Shown here: piece after piece, positions 16,695 through 26,128 of the stretch
How positions within the stretch are numbered: the first letter of the stretch is position 1
Layout: each line of letters starts with the position of its first letter
The notes under the pieces: model-generated
Databases searched by the model: none
What the model was told of the DNA's origin: nothing
The model's input: the letters and a program-made list of their open reading frames with translations, nothing else
Position numbers and translations under genes: made by a program
From: Tectiglobus sp965215755
GTDB taxonomy: Bacteria > Pseudomonadota > Alphaproteobacteria > Rhizobiales > Hyphomicrobiaceae
DNA length: 64,000 nt
Reading direction: 5' to 3'
Assembly (NCBI GenBank): GCA_965215755.1
Contig: OZ244119.1
Span: 6,262,001-6,326,000, forward strand

Positions 16695-17483
16695 ATGGTG
16701 CAAAAGATCCAGGCCAACGGCATCAACATGGCCTATAGATTTGACGGACCCGAAGATGCGCCTGTTGTCATGCTGAGCAACAGCCTGATGTCGAACCACA
16801 CGATGTGGGACCCACAGATGTCTGTTCTAACGGAATCGTTCCGTGTATTGCGATATGACACCCGTGGCCATGGCCAAACAGATGCACCCGCCGGCCCCTA
16901 CACGATCAAGCTGATGGCCGAAGATGCGGTCGCACTGTTGGACGCGTTGAAGATCGACAAGGTGCACTTTGCCGGTTTGTCGATGGGGGGCATGATCGGT
17001 CAATATCTTGGCGCCAACCACTCAGACCGTCTTATCTCCCTCCTGCTCTGTGACACGGCAAGTGAGATGCCAACGCTCGAGATGTGGAATGACCGCATTT
17101 CAACGGCCGAGAAGGACGGAATTTCCGCATTGCTGGATGGCACGTTGAAGCGGTGGTTTACAGAGCCATTCCTGAACAGTGACAAGGCTGCCGTTGGCAA
17201 GGTCGCAGAAATGATACGCACGACAACAGCTGCTGGCTACATCAGTTGTGCGAGTGCGGTTCGCGATATGAGCCAGACCAGCATTCTATCGCACATCGAT
17301 GTACCAACGATCATTATCGTTGGAGAAGATGATCCTGCCTGTACGGTTGCGCAGTCGCGCGTCCTCGAGGAGCATATCCCAGGTGCCAAGCTCGTTATTT
17401 TGAAAGAAGCTTCTCATCTTTCAAACATCGAACAAATCGATGCATTCAATAACGCCATGATGGGCTTCTTGAACGGACAATAG
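16695..17483 (+). CDS. Alpha/beta hydrolase, 3-oxoadipate enol-lactonase-like
   Basis: 262 residues. Nucleophile elbow GLSMGGMIGQYLG near residue 97, oxyanion strand VVMLSNSLMSNHTMWD, RYDTRGHGQTDAP, and the acid/histidine region VGEDDPACTV ... KEASHLSNIEQ. This order and the NSLMSNHTMWDPQ segment are those of PcaD-like enol-lactonases and close carboxylesterases. No other beta-ketoadipate pathway genes are nearby, so the substrate is open. GGAGCTTCG lies upstream of the ATG. Confidence 0.85.
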   Translation: MVQKIQANGINMAYRFDGPEDAPVVMLSNSLMSNHTMWDPQMSVLTESFRVLRYDTRGHGQTDAPAGPYTIKLMAEDAVALLDALKIDKVHFAGLSMGGMIGQYLGANHSDRLISLLLCDTASEMPTLEMWNDRISTAEKDGISALLDGTLKRWFTEPFLNSDKAAVGKVAEMIRTTTAAGYISCASAVRDMSQTSILSHIDVPTIIIVGEDDPACTVAQSRVLEEHIPGAKLVILKEASHLSNIEQIDAFNNAMMGFLNGQ

Positions 17484-17616
17484 ACAGCAGCGCCGAGCAA
17501 CCCGACGGTTAGTTTAGTCGTGTAAGAGTCGAATCTGAACCGCATCTAGCGTTACGGGGCAATTCGACGATGGCTTAGCCATGACCAATCCATATTAAAA
17601 GAAAAATGGACCTCCA

Positions 17617-18435
17617 ATGGATTCTTTCGACTTCAGCTACGTTGATTCACTGCCAACTAAACGCGTCGGACTGGCACGAATGACGATCTCGCCTGTGCCG
17701 GAGACTGCTGCGAGACCGGCTCTGGTATTTATCCATGGCAACATGCAGGGAGCCTGGATTTACACGCATTGGCTAAAGGTTCTGCACGAAGCAGGTATAG
17801 CCGCAACTGCTGTCGACGTAAGAGGACACGGAGGACTGCCAACCGAAGATCTTTTAGGAGCAGGGCTTAGTGATTACGGCGACGATGTTGCCGGAGTAGC
17901 TCAAACTTTTGTTCATCAACCAGTTCTGGCAGGGCATAGCATGGGCGGCGTGATGGTCGGGGTAGCGGCATCACGCACGCCTGTCGCGGGGCTCATTCTA
18001 TTAACTCCATCGCCACCAGCAAACCTTCCCGGCGCCCAAGCCGTCACGCCTGTTGACGAGACACGGCCTCTCCCGCCAGCCGATGAAAAAACTGTTCGTG
18101 ACAAGTACCTACCCAATCATACCGGACATGACATATCCGAAATGCTCAAGCGGCAATGTTCAGAAAGTTCCACCGCGGTCAACGATCGATACAAGCTTCG
18201 CGTGTCAGTTGACGTTAGCAAGATCAAATGTCCTGCGCTGTGTATTGCTGCGGGACGTGATTGGCCGGCCACTCATCCACCAGGGCAAGATGCAGCTGTC
18301 GGCGACTTCTACGGCGCACAGAATATCAACCTGCCGGAAGCCGCACACAATTTGATGCTTGACGTCAATTGGCGGCCCGGCATTGAACACATCCTGGAAT
18401 GGTATTACCGCGTGATCGCAGACAAAGAGGCTTGA
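17617..18435 (+). CDS. Alpha/beta hydrolase, unknown substrate
   Basis: 272 residues. Visible: oxyanion segment FIHGNMQGAWIYTHW, DVRGHGG, nucleophile elbow AGHSMGGVMVG near residue 109, and a terminal catalytic histidine in EAAHNLMLDVNWR near residue 245. Not closely related to the hydrolase upstream. Ends 16 bases before the remains of a flavin oxidoreductase; the pair may once have formed a catabolic unit. Confidence 0.8.
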   Translation: MDSFDFSYVDSLPTKRVGLARMTISPVPETAARPALVFIHGNMQGAWIYTHWLKVLHEAGIAATAVDVRGHGGLPTEDLLGAGLSDYGDDVAGVAQTFVHQPVLAGHSMGGVMVGVAASRTPVAGLILLTPSPPANLPGAQAVTPVDETRPLPPADEKTVRDKYLPNHTGHDISEMLKRQCSESSTAVNDRYKLRVSVDVSKIKCPALCIAAGRDWPATHPPGQDAAVGDFYGAQNINLPEAAHNLMLDVNWRPGIEHILEWYYRVIADKEA

Positions 18436-18451
18436 CCACCTCGATGACTGG

Positions 18452-19814
18452 GTGGGCTCAGAAACCTATGCCGAGGACGGTCGACCGGGTGAGAGATATC
18501 AGCGCTATCATGAAGAAAAGACCATTGGTGGCCTCGCCATGACCATGTTCGGTGGGGCGTCATCAATCTCTCCTGACTCGCCTCCGTCGTTTGGGCAAAT
18601 CCAGGTCGGCGATGACGGGATCATTCCTTACTTCAAAGCTTTTGCAAAACGCATTCACGCACATGATGTCGGGCTGATGTGCCAACTGAGCCATGCTGGA
18701 CGCCGCACGCATGCGGAATTGGGAAATTGGCTTCCTGCAATTGCCCCCTCACACATGCGTGAGCCAGCCCACGGGTCAGTCCCGAAGCAGATTTAGGCAG
18801 CCGGCATCAAACGTGTGATTGCCGACTACGCCGAGGCGGCGCGGCGGTGTCAGGACGGCGGGCTCGACGGCTGTGAACTCCTGGTTCCCGGTCATTTGAT
18901 TGGTCAATTCTGGAGCCCGATATCGAACCGACGCACCGACGCCTATGGCGGGTCATTTGAGAATCGCATTCGGTTTGGCATGGGGGTCTTGGAGAGAATT
19001 CGTGAGCGTGTCGGTGACCGCTTTATTGTCAGCCTTCGGTTCACTGCTGACGAACGCGTTGACGGTAGTATCAGCCAGGAGGAAGGGATTGAGATTGCCA
19101 AGGCCTATATCAGAAGCGGACTGGTAGACTGTCTCAATGTGTCTGGTGGCCCGAACTGGACGAAAGCCGGCGTTGCCGAAACGGTGCCGTCTATGGCCTA
19201 TCCGTCTGCCCGTTCCTCATGCTGCTGGTGTAGCCGATCTTGCAACTGCAAATTTTGCAGTTTCCGAAGGGCACGTCGACCTGATCGGAATGACACGATC
19301 GCATATTGCCGATCCGCATCTGGTCCGTAAGCACCTCGAAGAGCGAGACGACGAAATCCGTCCGTGTGTCGGCGCTGGATTCTGCGTCGATAGAGTTTAT
19401 CGGGGCGGCGATGCTTTGTGCCTCCACAATGCCGTGACTGGGAGAGAAACGCAATTCGCGCACAGTATTGCAGCTTCCGATGATCCAAGACTTTCGAGCG
19501 CGATCGTTGGTGCCGGGCCGGCCGGGCTTGAAGCAGCCCGAATTTGCGCTGAGCGCGGACACAGGATGAGTGTGTTTGAGGCACAAGCGGAACCGGGGGG
19601 CAGGTGTTGTTGGCCGCTGGGTTGTCCTGGAGGAACGATTTGATCGGGATCGTTCGTTTCATTTACGACCGCTGCAAGGCGTTAGACGTTGAATTCCGTT
19701 TCAATCACTATGTCGAGGCAAGCAATCTGTTCTTACAGAAATCTGACGTAGTCATTCTTGCGACTGGCGGAGTTCCAAACCTGCACGAGATCGAGGGAGC
19801 AAACGAATTCGCGG
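18452..19814 (+). pseudogene. Broken NADH:flavin oxidoreductase (OYE/trimethylamine-dehydrogenase-like)
   Basis: Pieces of one large flavoprotein can be followed in order: an FMN barrel part (MCQLSHAGRRTH, then GLDGCELLVPGHLIGQFWSP, RTDAYGGSFENR), a cysteine-containing linker (IRPCVGAGFCVDRVY) and an FAD/NAD part (SAIVGAGPAGLEAARICAE, VVILATGG). The frame is broken by a TAG at 18794-18796 and by two frameshifts (about 19200 and 19600), the N-terminus is missing, and the 3' end stops at an IS3-family element. The family contains 2,4-dienoyl-CoA reductase and N-methyl-proline/trimethylamine demethylases. Certainly non-functional. Confidence 0.85.
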
Positions 19815-19901
19815 TGTCTGACGTCAGCCCCCCTGGAACCTTCTGAGATCATTTTTTAACTGAGTGTTTCTAGGCTCATCCTCACCACTGAGGAGTGCCA
19901 C

Positions 19902-20264
19902 ATGGGACGTAGAACTGAAGCTTCTGACCGCACCGTCAAAGACATCCGGCGTCAAACTCGGAAGCGATATTCATCCGAGGAGAAGATCAGGATCGTCCTT
20001 GCAGGACTGCGCGGCGAAGACAGCATTGCCGAGCTGTGCCGTCAGGAAGGTATCGCACAGGGCATGTACTACAGCTGGTCAAAGGAGTTCTTGGAGGCTG
20101 GCAAAAAGCGGCTAGCCGGTGATACCGCACGGGCAGCGACCTCTGATGAAGTGAAGGATCTACGACGCGAAGCGCTACACCTCAAGGAGGTTGTCGCGGA
20201 GCAGGCCCTGGAACTTCGGCTGCTCAAAAAAAGCATGATCGGAAGTGGGGGCAACGACACATGA
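19902..20264 (+). CDS. IS3-family transposase OrfA
   Basis: 120 residues: HTH region (RYSSEEKIRIVLAGLRGEDSIAELC-type, then GIAQGMYYSWSKEFLEAGKKRL) followed by a leucine-zipper-like coiled coil (VKDLRREALHLKEVVAEQ). Its stop overlaps the OrfB start by 4 bases, allowing coupling or programmed frameshifting to an OrfAB transposase. Identical to the copy at 33558-33920. Confidence 0.93.
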   Translation: MGRRTEASDRTVKDIRRQTRKRYSSEEKIRIVLAGLRGEDSIAELCRQEGIAQGMYYSWSKEFLEAGKKRLAGDTARAATSDEVKDLRREALHLKEVVAEQALELRLLKKSMIGSGGNDT

Positions 20265-21241
20265 GGTATCCCGCGACGGAGAAGCTGGAGATTATTCGCC
20301 TTGTCGAGCAATCACATCTGCCAGCAAAACGCACATTGGATACGCTCGGCATCCCACGTACGACTTTCTATCGTTGGTATGACCGGTATCTCACCGGTGG
20401 ACTTGATGCATTAGAAGATCGAAAGCCGATGCCTGGCCACGTCTGGAACCGCATCCCGGACGATGTCCGAGAGCAAATTGTCGACTTCGCACTCGAAGAG
20501 CCAGAACTGACGCCGCGCGAGCTGGCGGTGAAGTTCACAGATACTCGGAGCTACTTCGTATCCGAGTCTTCCGTCTATCGAATACTCAAAGCGCTCGACC
20601 TCATCACAAGTCCCGCGTTCGCCGTCGTCAAGGCTGCTGATGAGTTCCACGACAAAACAACGGCGATCAATCAGCTTTGGCAGACAGACTTCACCTACCT
20701 CAAAGTCATCGGCTGGGGATGGTTCTATCTCTCGACCGTCCTTGATGATTACTCGCGTTACATCATCGCTTGGAAGTTATGCACTACCATGAAAGCCAGT
20801 GACGTCACTGACACGCTTGAACTTGCATTGGAGGCGTCAGGTTGTGACAAAGTCAACGTCAGACATCGACCGCGACTTCTGTCGGACAATGGTTCATCGT
20901 ACATCTCTGGTGATCTGGCAGAATGGCTCGACGATCAATCGATGGATCATGTTCGTGGTGCGCCATACCATCCTCAGACGCAGGGAAAAATCGAGCGATG
21001 GCATCAAACTTTGAAAAACCGCGTGCTGTTGGAGAACTACTTTCTGCCCGGGGATCTAAAGGCAAGCATCGAAGCATTCGTGACCCACTACAATCACGAG
21101 CGCTACCACGAAAGCCTCAACAACGTGACGCCCGCAGACGTCTACTTCGGTCGTAACAAGATCATCTTGCTGGAGAGAGAAAGGATCAAACGAAAGACAT
21201 TCGAAACACGGCGCTTGCAACATCGCAACGCCGTAGCATAA
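20261..21241 (+). CDS. IS3-family transposase OrfB (DDE)
   Basis: 326 residues with rve-type DDE core: first Asp in WQTDFTYLKVIGWGWFYLS, second in LLSDNGSSYISGD, Glu in HPQTQGKIERWHQTLKNR. Full length and uninterrupted, so this element may still be active. Confidence 0.94.
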   Translation: MRYPATEKLEIIRLVEQSHLPAKRTLDTLGIPRTTFYRWYDRYLTGGLDALEDRKPMPGHVWNRIPDDVREQIVDFALEEPELTPRELAVKFTDTRSYFVSESSVYRILKALDLITSPAFAVVKAADEFHDKTTAINQLWQTDFTYLKVIGWGWFYLSTVLDDYSRYIIAWKLCTTMKASDVTDTLELALEASGCDKVNVRHRPRLLSDNGSSYISGDLAEWLDDQSMDHVRGAPYHPQTQGKIERWHQTLKNRVLLENYFLPGDLKASIEAFVTHYNHERYHESLNNVTPADVYFGRNKIILLERERIKRKTFETRRLQHRNAVA

Positions 21242-21314
21242 CTTTGAAAACGATGAGCCAATCACTCGCTTAGATCAAACGCTCAACTGTTCCAGATTAT
21301 GTGACGACGGACAC

Positions 21315-21575
21315 GGCCTCGCGTTGGAAGTTGCATTGTGGTGCCGCTACTGTGCAGCCGATGAAGGTAGCGGAGCGCTCAAGGATCCTCGGTCAAGTGT
21401 TCTGAGTGAATGCTCTCGCGCTGCGAAATCTGACCCAGCTGCTTTTCTGGCGATCAAAGATGTCTTTGGCGAATTAGGTGAGCATCCAGTTTTCTCGACC
21501 GCTTTTGCAACATCGCTGACCTCGCTCTGGCAGAATGGCACATCCGCTACGCTTGCTGCCTACAATAGCGATTGA
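21315..21575 (+). pseudogene. C-terminal fragment of a mannitol dehydrogenase-family protein
   Basis: About 85 codons in one frame, starting exactly at the IS3 right end: LEVALWCRYCAADEG ... KDPRSSVL ... FLAIKDVFGELGEHPVFSTAFATSL. This pattern is that of the helical C-terminal domain of mannitol 2-dehydrogenase / fructuronate reductases. The catalytic and NAD domains are missing. Remnant only. Confidence 0.6.
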
Positions 21576-21627
21576 TGTCGGCTCTGTGGAGAGGGTGTGT
21601 GAGAACGTAACCTTCCACTCATGATAC

Positions 21628-22401
21628 GCTTACTTCGTTGATGCATTGGACTTGAGCGTATTGGGTTTTGACATTGTACCGGAACCGATGGGGCGGCCTG
21701 GATATCATCCATCAACGATTCTCAGGATCTACTTCTACGGTTATCTCAATCAGGTTCAGTCGTCGCGTCGCCTGGAGCGCGAGTGCGGTAACATTGTCGA
21801 ACTGATCTGGCTGACAGGTTCACTAAAGCCCGACTTCAGAACCATTGCTGATTTCCGCAAGGACAACGGGCCGGCGATCCGCAATGTATGCCGGCAGTTC
21901 GTTGCGCTGTGCCGCGACATCAATCTACTCAACAACGATAGCGTTGCCATTGATGGTAGCAAGTTCAAGGCCATGAACGCCAAGGCCAAAAACTATACGC
22001 GTGAGAAACTGCGCAAGCGCCTCAAAGAGATTGATGAACACATTCGGCGCTATCTGTCAGAACTCGATCGCTCCGACGACGTGCATTCTGCAACCGGCAT
22101 GCCGATCAGCGACGCGCAGATCACGCGTGTCATCGACAAAGTTGCGTGGCTCATCAAGAAGGAAGCAGACAAACTTGCTAAGGTCCAAGCCGAGATGAAC
22201 CGGATAGGCGCCACCCAGATCTTGGAAACAGATCCCGATGCACGCTCGTCATGTCGAAGACATGCTTGCAGCATGATGGCGATCACCAGCCGGCATCCCC
22301 GTGTCGTCGGTTACAAGAGCTCTGACGATAGCCTCAAGTGCAGCTTGCGCTTCACCCCCGGCATGCTGGAGCCAGCGAAGATAAAGGGCGTCATAGTTTA
22401 A
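21628..22401 (+). pseudogene. IS1182-like transposase remnant
   Basis: Frame reads AYFVDALDLSVLGFD, then GRPGYHPSTILRIYFYGYLNQVQSSRRLERE and a DGSKFKAMNAKAKNYT segment, characteristic of IS1182-type DDE transposases. After ETDPDARS the expected catalytic region is scrambled (GYKSSDD replaces the usual GYNVQIAVD segment) and the C-terminal third is missing. No terminal repeats were found. Inactive. Confidence 0.75.
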
Positions 22402-22510
22402 GCCGATCACTTATAGATCGCAACGAGATCATGATTGAGAGATGCAGATGTTATCTGGTTGACCCAATAATTGTTCATGGCCTTGGCGATGCATCAAGCG
22501 AAAGCTGTCA

Positions 22511-23161
22511 TCAAGCGGTAAGCCTGCGCGGCGCGAAAAGCCTGGATATCATGAGTTCTGCAACAGTGAGATTAAGGCCCCATGCCGCGATCATTAGGCC
22601 GTCTCGCGTCGAGGCTAGGGGCTCAGTGCCGATGACAGCCATCCAGCCAAGGCCCAGTAACGCCTGCGTGGAAGCACCTTGACCGATGGCGTAAGCCCGG
22701 AGCATTGAGGCACCGTGCGCACGCATATCCCGTGCCCGAATGGCCATCATGGACCAGACAATCAAGCCCAACATCGTAATGCTCAGAACGATCCTCACTC
22801 TATAAAGCAAAGGACTCTGAAGTTCCGAGAGGAATACAAAGAAATGTGTCATCCAGAGCCCGGTCAGTGCGCTCGTGCAGCCTGAAGCTGCTACCACGCG
22901 GCCGGTCATGCGATGTGGGCTTGGATGATAACGCCTTATGCCCGGCAGGAACTGCAATGCACCCAACAGACAGAACAAGAAGCTGCTCAGGATGTGCAGA
23001 ACAATCGGCAAAGGCTGCGCGAGCGCACGTGAGTTTGCTGGAATGATTGTAACCCCGCCTAAAAGCTCGGCTACGCGGAAAAATCCGCCAAAGGTTGGCA
23101 CGAATGAGTAGATCAGGATGATCGTGAGGAACACCCATTCGCTGAAACTGATAGATCTCAT
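22511..23161 (-). CDS. DUF2306-like multi-pass membrane protein
   Basis: 216 residues with about six or seven membrane segments. Histidine-containing loops between helices (LHILSSFLFCLLGALQFLPGIRRYHPSPHRMTGRVV) match the DUF2306 family pattern, in which a conserved HR(x)GR-like motif follows the second or third helix. Function of the family is unknown; an electron-transfer or heme-related role has been suggested by fold resemblance only. Stands alone between remnants. Confidence 0.7.
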   Translation of the reverse strand: MRSISFSEWVFLTIILIYSFVPTFGGFFRVAELLGGVTIIPANSRALAQPLPIVLHILSSFLFCLLGALQFLPGIRRYHPSPHRMTGRVVAASGCTSALTGLWMTHFFVFLSELQSPLLYRVRIVLSITMLGLIVWSMMAIRARDMRAHGASMLRAYAIGQGASTQALLGLGWMAVIGTEPLASTRDGLMIAAWGLNLTVAELMISRLFAPRRLTA

Positions 23162-23390
23162 TTCTTAGCTCTCGGTGCTTTTGCCTGGCGTCAAGCATCA
23201 GCGCAGCGCGCAGCAGTAGTGTCCCAGAACTTAGTGGTGAGATTGTCTAGACTTATTGATTGCATGGTTCGCTTCTCCTCTTCAGAGGGCGATATACCCA
23301 TGAACCGAGGATTAACCTATTGCCCAAATTCCTATGATTGATATACAAATATGCATGAAGTGGAATACGATTGCCGTTAACTGAAACCAG

Positions 23391-23579
23391 GTGCGATCCT
23401 TACTTGCAACGGTTGAGGAAGGATCGTTCCGTGACGCCACCCTGAAAGAGGATAATCTGTCCAGGCACAGTCTAGCATGCGCTGTTCCCAAAAGTGACAC
23501 CGAAGTTGAGATCACCGAGGGGCCTACATACGCCCTCACCGCTCCAGAGCACTTGAATGATCTTGCTGACGAATCGTAG
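23391..23579 (+). pseudogene. Possible LysR-type regulator N-terminal remnant
   Basis: A short frame reads RSLLATVEEGSFRDAT ... LSRHSLACAVPK ... TYALTAPEHL, resembling the HTH of LysR regulators (tVEEGSFrxAA, LSxxSLSxAVxxLE, LTxAG) with substitutions and small shifts. No effector domain follows. Weak resemblance; may be chance. Confidence 0.35.
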
Positions 23580-23683
23580 GTGCTTCTTGAAGGCCTCGCA
23601 CGTCTTCGGCGCACGGCCGCACTCCATTCGGGCACCGAACTCATACTCATCGGTTACAATTGTACAGTGTTCTATCGGCCTGA

Positions 23684-25039
23684 TTAGCTCAATCGCGGTT
23701 TCGGAAATGGGCCGCGGACCGCTTCGAATGCGGCACCGATGCGTAGCGCCAGCGGGTCATCAAAGCGACGCGTGACGATCTGGAGTGAGGTGGGTAAGCC
23801 GGCATTCGTGAGGCTCATTGGCACCGCGAGAGCTGCCAACTCCAAGTAGTTCCCGAAGCGCGTGTGGCTGGACATCCGCATGTCGGCTTCGTCGACGTCT
23901 GAAACCGAAATCGCTGTGAACGCGGCTGTCGGCAAGATGACGGCGTCGGCACGGTCGATCACGGTTTCAAAGTCTGCGATGGCTTGCCTGCGGTCTCGTT
24001 GAATACGTATCAGTTCGGCAGCTGACACCGTCTTGCCTCGCGACATGCGCATTCGGTTGGGTGCAGCCAGTTTCGATTCCGGACTATCAACCAAGTCGGC
24101 GTAGGTCGCATAGGCCTCCGAAGCCGAGATGATGCCGCCCAAATGCTGATAATCGTCGAGTGCTAACGGCAGCTCGACATCTGTAATGGTCGCACCCGCT
24201 TCACGGAGTTGGATCAAAGCCTGATCGAACGCCTCTGCGACGTCGGCCGTCAGATGTGGCATATGCTCTGGCTTGATCCGCGCAAGTCGCAATCCTTGCA
24301 TGCCTTTGTACAAGTCGCGCAAAGGACACTTAGCGCTCACGCTTAGCGTTGTCGGGTCAGCCTCATCTGGCCCTTGCATCACGGCCAGCATGCGGGCTGC
24401 CAGCTCTACCGAATCTGCGAGCGGTCCGATCGTGTCAAGCGTATCGGAAAGGGGTGTCACACCGGCCCGACTGACCAGCCCGATGGATGACTTGTGGCCA
24501 ACACATCCGCAAAACGCGGCTGGAATGCGGACAGACCCTCCGGTATCGGTACCAAGACCGGCCGGTACCAATCCGCCACCGACAAGCACACCCGTACCAC
24601 TGGAAGAGCCACCCGGTACACGATGGGTTTCGAGATCCCAAGGATTGACCGGTGTGCCAACGGTTTCGTTGGTGCCCCACCCACCAATGGCAAACTCCAC
24701 CGTATGTGTCTTGGCAACGGGTATAGCACCGGCTCCTCGAAGAGCTGCAACAACCGGTGCGTCTACATGAGCTGGCGCTTCGTCTGAACGCGTCAGTGAA
24801 CCGGATTGAGTCGGCACACCGCCGAAATCAATGATGTCTTTAACCACGATCGGCAGGCCGTGAAGCGGACCGGCTGAAGCACCCGCACCCTCCAGAGCAT
24901 CGCAATGCCGTGCTGCCACAATGGCCGTGTCATCCAACATTCGGACGACGGCTTTGAGTCTGGGCTCGTGCCTTTGAACGCTTTCAAGTGTGGAGCGTAT
25001 ATACTTTTCGTGCTGGCCTTCGCTAGTGTCATTGGTCAT
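23684..25039 (-). CDS. Amidase-signature family hydrolase
   Basis: 451 residues. Ser-cisSer-Lys triad visible: lysine in VVKDIIDFGGVPTQSGS (about residue 67), cis-serine in GGSSSGTGVLVGG and nucleophile serine in GTDTGGSVRIPAAFCG. Amidase-family members hydrolyse amides, carbamates or Glu-tRNA; no gatB/C-type neighbour is present, so a catabolic amidase is likely. It is downstream of and co-directional with the dipeptide-type ABC transporter genes (100-bp gap), suggesting that the transporter imports an amide substrate. Confidence 0.88.
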   Translation of the reverse strand: MTNDTSEGQHEKYIRSTLESVQRHEPRLKAVVRMLDDTAIVAARHCDALEGAGASAGPLHGLPIVVKDIIDFGGVPTQSGSLTRSDEAPAHVDAPVVAALRGAGAIPVAKTHTVEFAIGGWGTNETVGTPVNPWDLETHRVPGGSSSGTGVLVGGGLVPAGLGTDTGGSVRIPAAFCGCVGHKSSIGLVSRAGVTPLSDTLDTIGPLADSVELAARMLAVMQGPDEADPTTLSVSAKCPLRDLYKGMQGLRLARIKPEHMPHLTADVAEAFDQALIQLREAGATITDVELPLALDDYQHLGGIISASEAYATYADLVDSPESKLAAPNRMRMSRGKTVSAAELIRIQRDRRQAIADFETVIDRADAVILPTAAFTAISVSDVDEADMRMSSHTRFGNYLELAALAVPMSLTNAGLPTSLQIVTRRFDDPLALRIGAAFEAVRGPFPKPRLS

Positions 25040-25138
25040 GTTCGATCGTCCAAAGCTATAATCTGCCGAAAGTGAATGAGCGAGAGGGCGGGCATAGGCC
25101 AGCCTATTGTCAACCGGCTCTGGTAACCACCCCTCCGT

Positions 25139-26128
25139 TTAAACAGGATGATAGCAGGCAGCCATATGTCCCTCTGCAATCGTCTCAGCGGGTGGCGGGG
25201 TCGAGCCACAGGTCGAATCTGCACTTCTGCAGCGTGGCGCGAACGCGCAACCCGAAGGCAAAGCTGCCAGATCAGGCGGAGAGCCGTCGATTGCCAGCAG
25301 GCGCTGCCCCTTGTTTGCTCGCTTAACGGTGGATGCCATCAAGCCATGAGTATAGTGATGAGCTGGTTTGGAGAAGACTTTTGCGACCGATCCGGTCTCA
25401 ACGAAGCGGCCTGCATACATGACGGCCAGTTTGTCGGCGACCTCTACTGCAACGCCAATGTCATGGGTGACGAACATGATCGCCATTCCCAGTTCGTCGC
25501 GCAGCTTTCTGAGCAGCAACAAGATCTGGATTTGTACCGTCGCGTCGAGAGCCGTAGTTGGTTCATCGGCCAAAAGCAAAGACGGCCGACAGGACAGAGC
25601 TAGTGCGATCATAGCCCGCTGGCGCATGCCGCCTGACATCTCAAATGGATAGTTATTAAGTCGGCTTCTTGCCGAAGGAATCTGGACGAGGTCCAGTAGT
25701 TCCAACGCGCGGGCCATCGCGTCTGCTTGCGAAATGCCTTCGTGACGTATGATCGTCTCTGCGATTTGCTGCCCGATCGTGAATACAGGATCAAAAGCCG
25801 TCATGGGCTCCTGAAAGATCATCGATACGACCGGACCGCGAAGGTCGGAGATTTCTTTGTCACTCATGGCGACGACGTTGCGTCCTCCGATCGTGATCTG
25901 ACCGGATATGCGGGCTGTGTTTTTTGGAAGCAAGCGCATCAGCGCGCGCATGGTAACGGACTTGCCTGATCCTGACTCGCCTAAGATACAGAGCACCTCT
26001 CCAGGATCGAGATTGAACGAAACGCCATTGACTGCATTGATTTTAGAGTCACGCGAAGCAAATGTTACCTTCAGGTCGTTCACTTCAACCAAATGCTTGC
26101 TTCCCGAGATAGATGGATCCGTGTTCAT
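25139..26128 (-). CDS. Oligopeptide/dipeptide ABC transporter ATPase (DppD-like)
   Basis: 329 residues. Walker A GESGSGKSVT, signature NYPFEMSGGMRQRAMIA, Walker B LLLADEPTTALD, H-loop FVTHDIGV, and the C-terminal oligopeptide/dipeptide extension with cysteine cluster CAFAPRCRSADSTC. The ATG at 26128 overlaps the upstream ATPase stop by 4 bases (ATGA) and has GGAG 7 bases upstream, preferable to an earlier in-frame start. Confidence 0.92.
   Translation of the reverse strand: MNTDPSISGSKHLVEVNDLKVTFASRDSKINAVNGVSFNLDPGEVLCILGESGSGKSVTMRALMRLLPKNTARISGQITIGGRNVVAMSDKEISDLRGPVVSMIFQEPMTAFDPVFTIGQQIAETIIRHEGISQADAMARALELLDLVQIPSARSRLNNYPFEMSGGMRQRAMIALALSCRPSLLLADEPTTALDATVQIQILLLLRKLRDELGMAIMFVTHDIGVAVEVADKLAVMYAGRFVETGSVAKVFSKPAHHYTHGLMASTVKRANKGQRLLAIDGSPPDLAALPSGCAFAPRCRSADSTCGSTPPPAETIAEGHMAACYHPV

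Larger units (their letters stand above)
19815..21313 (+). mobile_element. IS3-family insertion sequence, copy 1 (1499 bp)
   Basis: Ends defined by comparison with the inverted copy at 32509-34007: sequence identity starts at TGTCTGACGTCA and ends at TGACGACGGACA. The termini form imperfect inverted repeats starting TGTC and sharing an inner CTGGAAC. A 3-bp direct repeat CGG flanks the element (19812-19814 and 21314-21316), as expected of IS3-family target duplications. Two overlapping transposase frames, both intact. Confidence 0.92.

Noticed and set aside
23312..23650. Minus-strand 112-codon frame
   Set aside because: Covers the possible LysR remnant antisense; Ser/Arg-rich shadow-like translation without family features.
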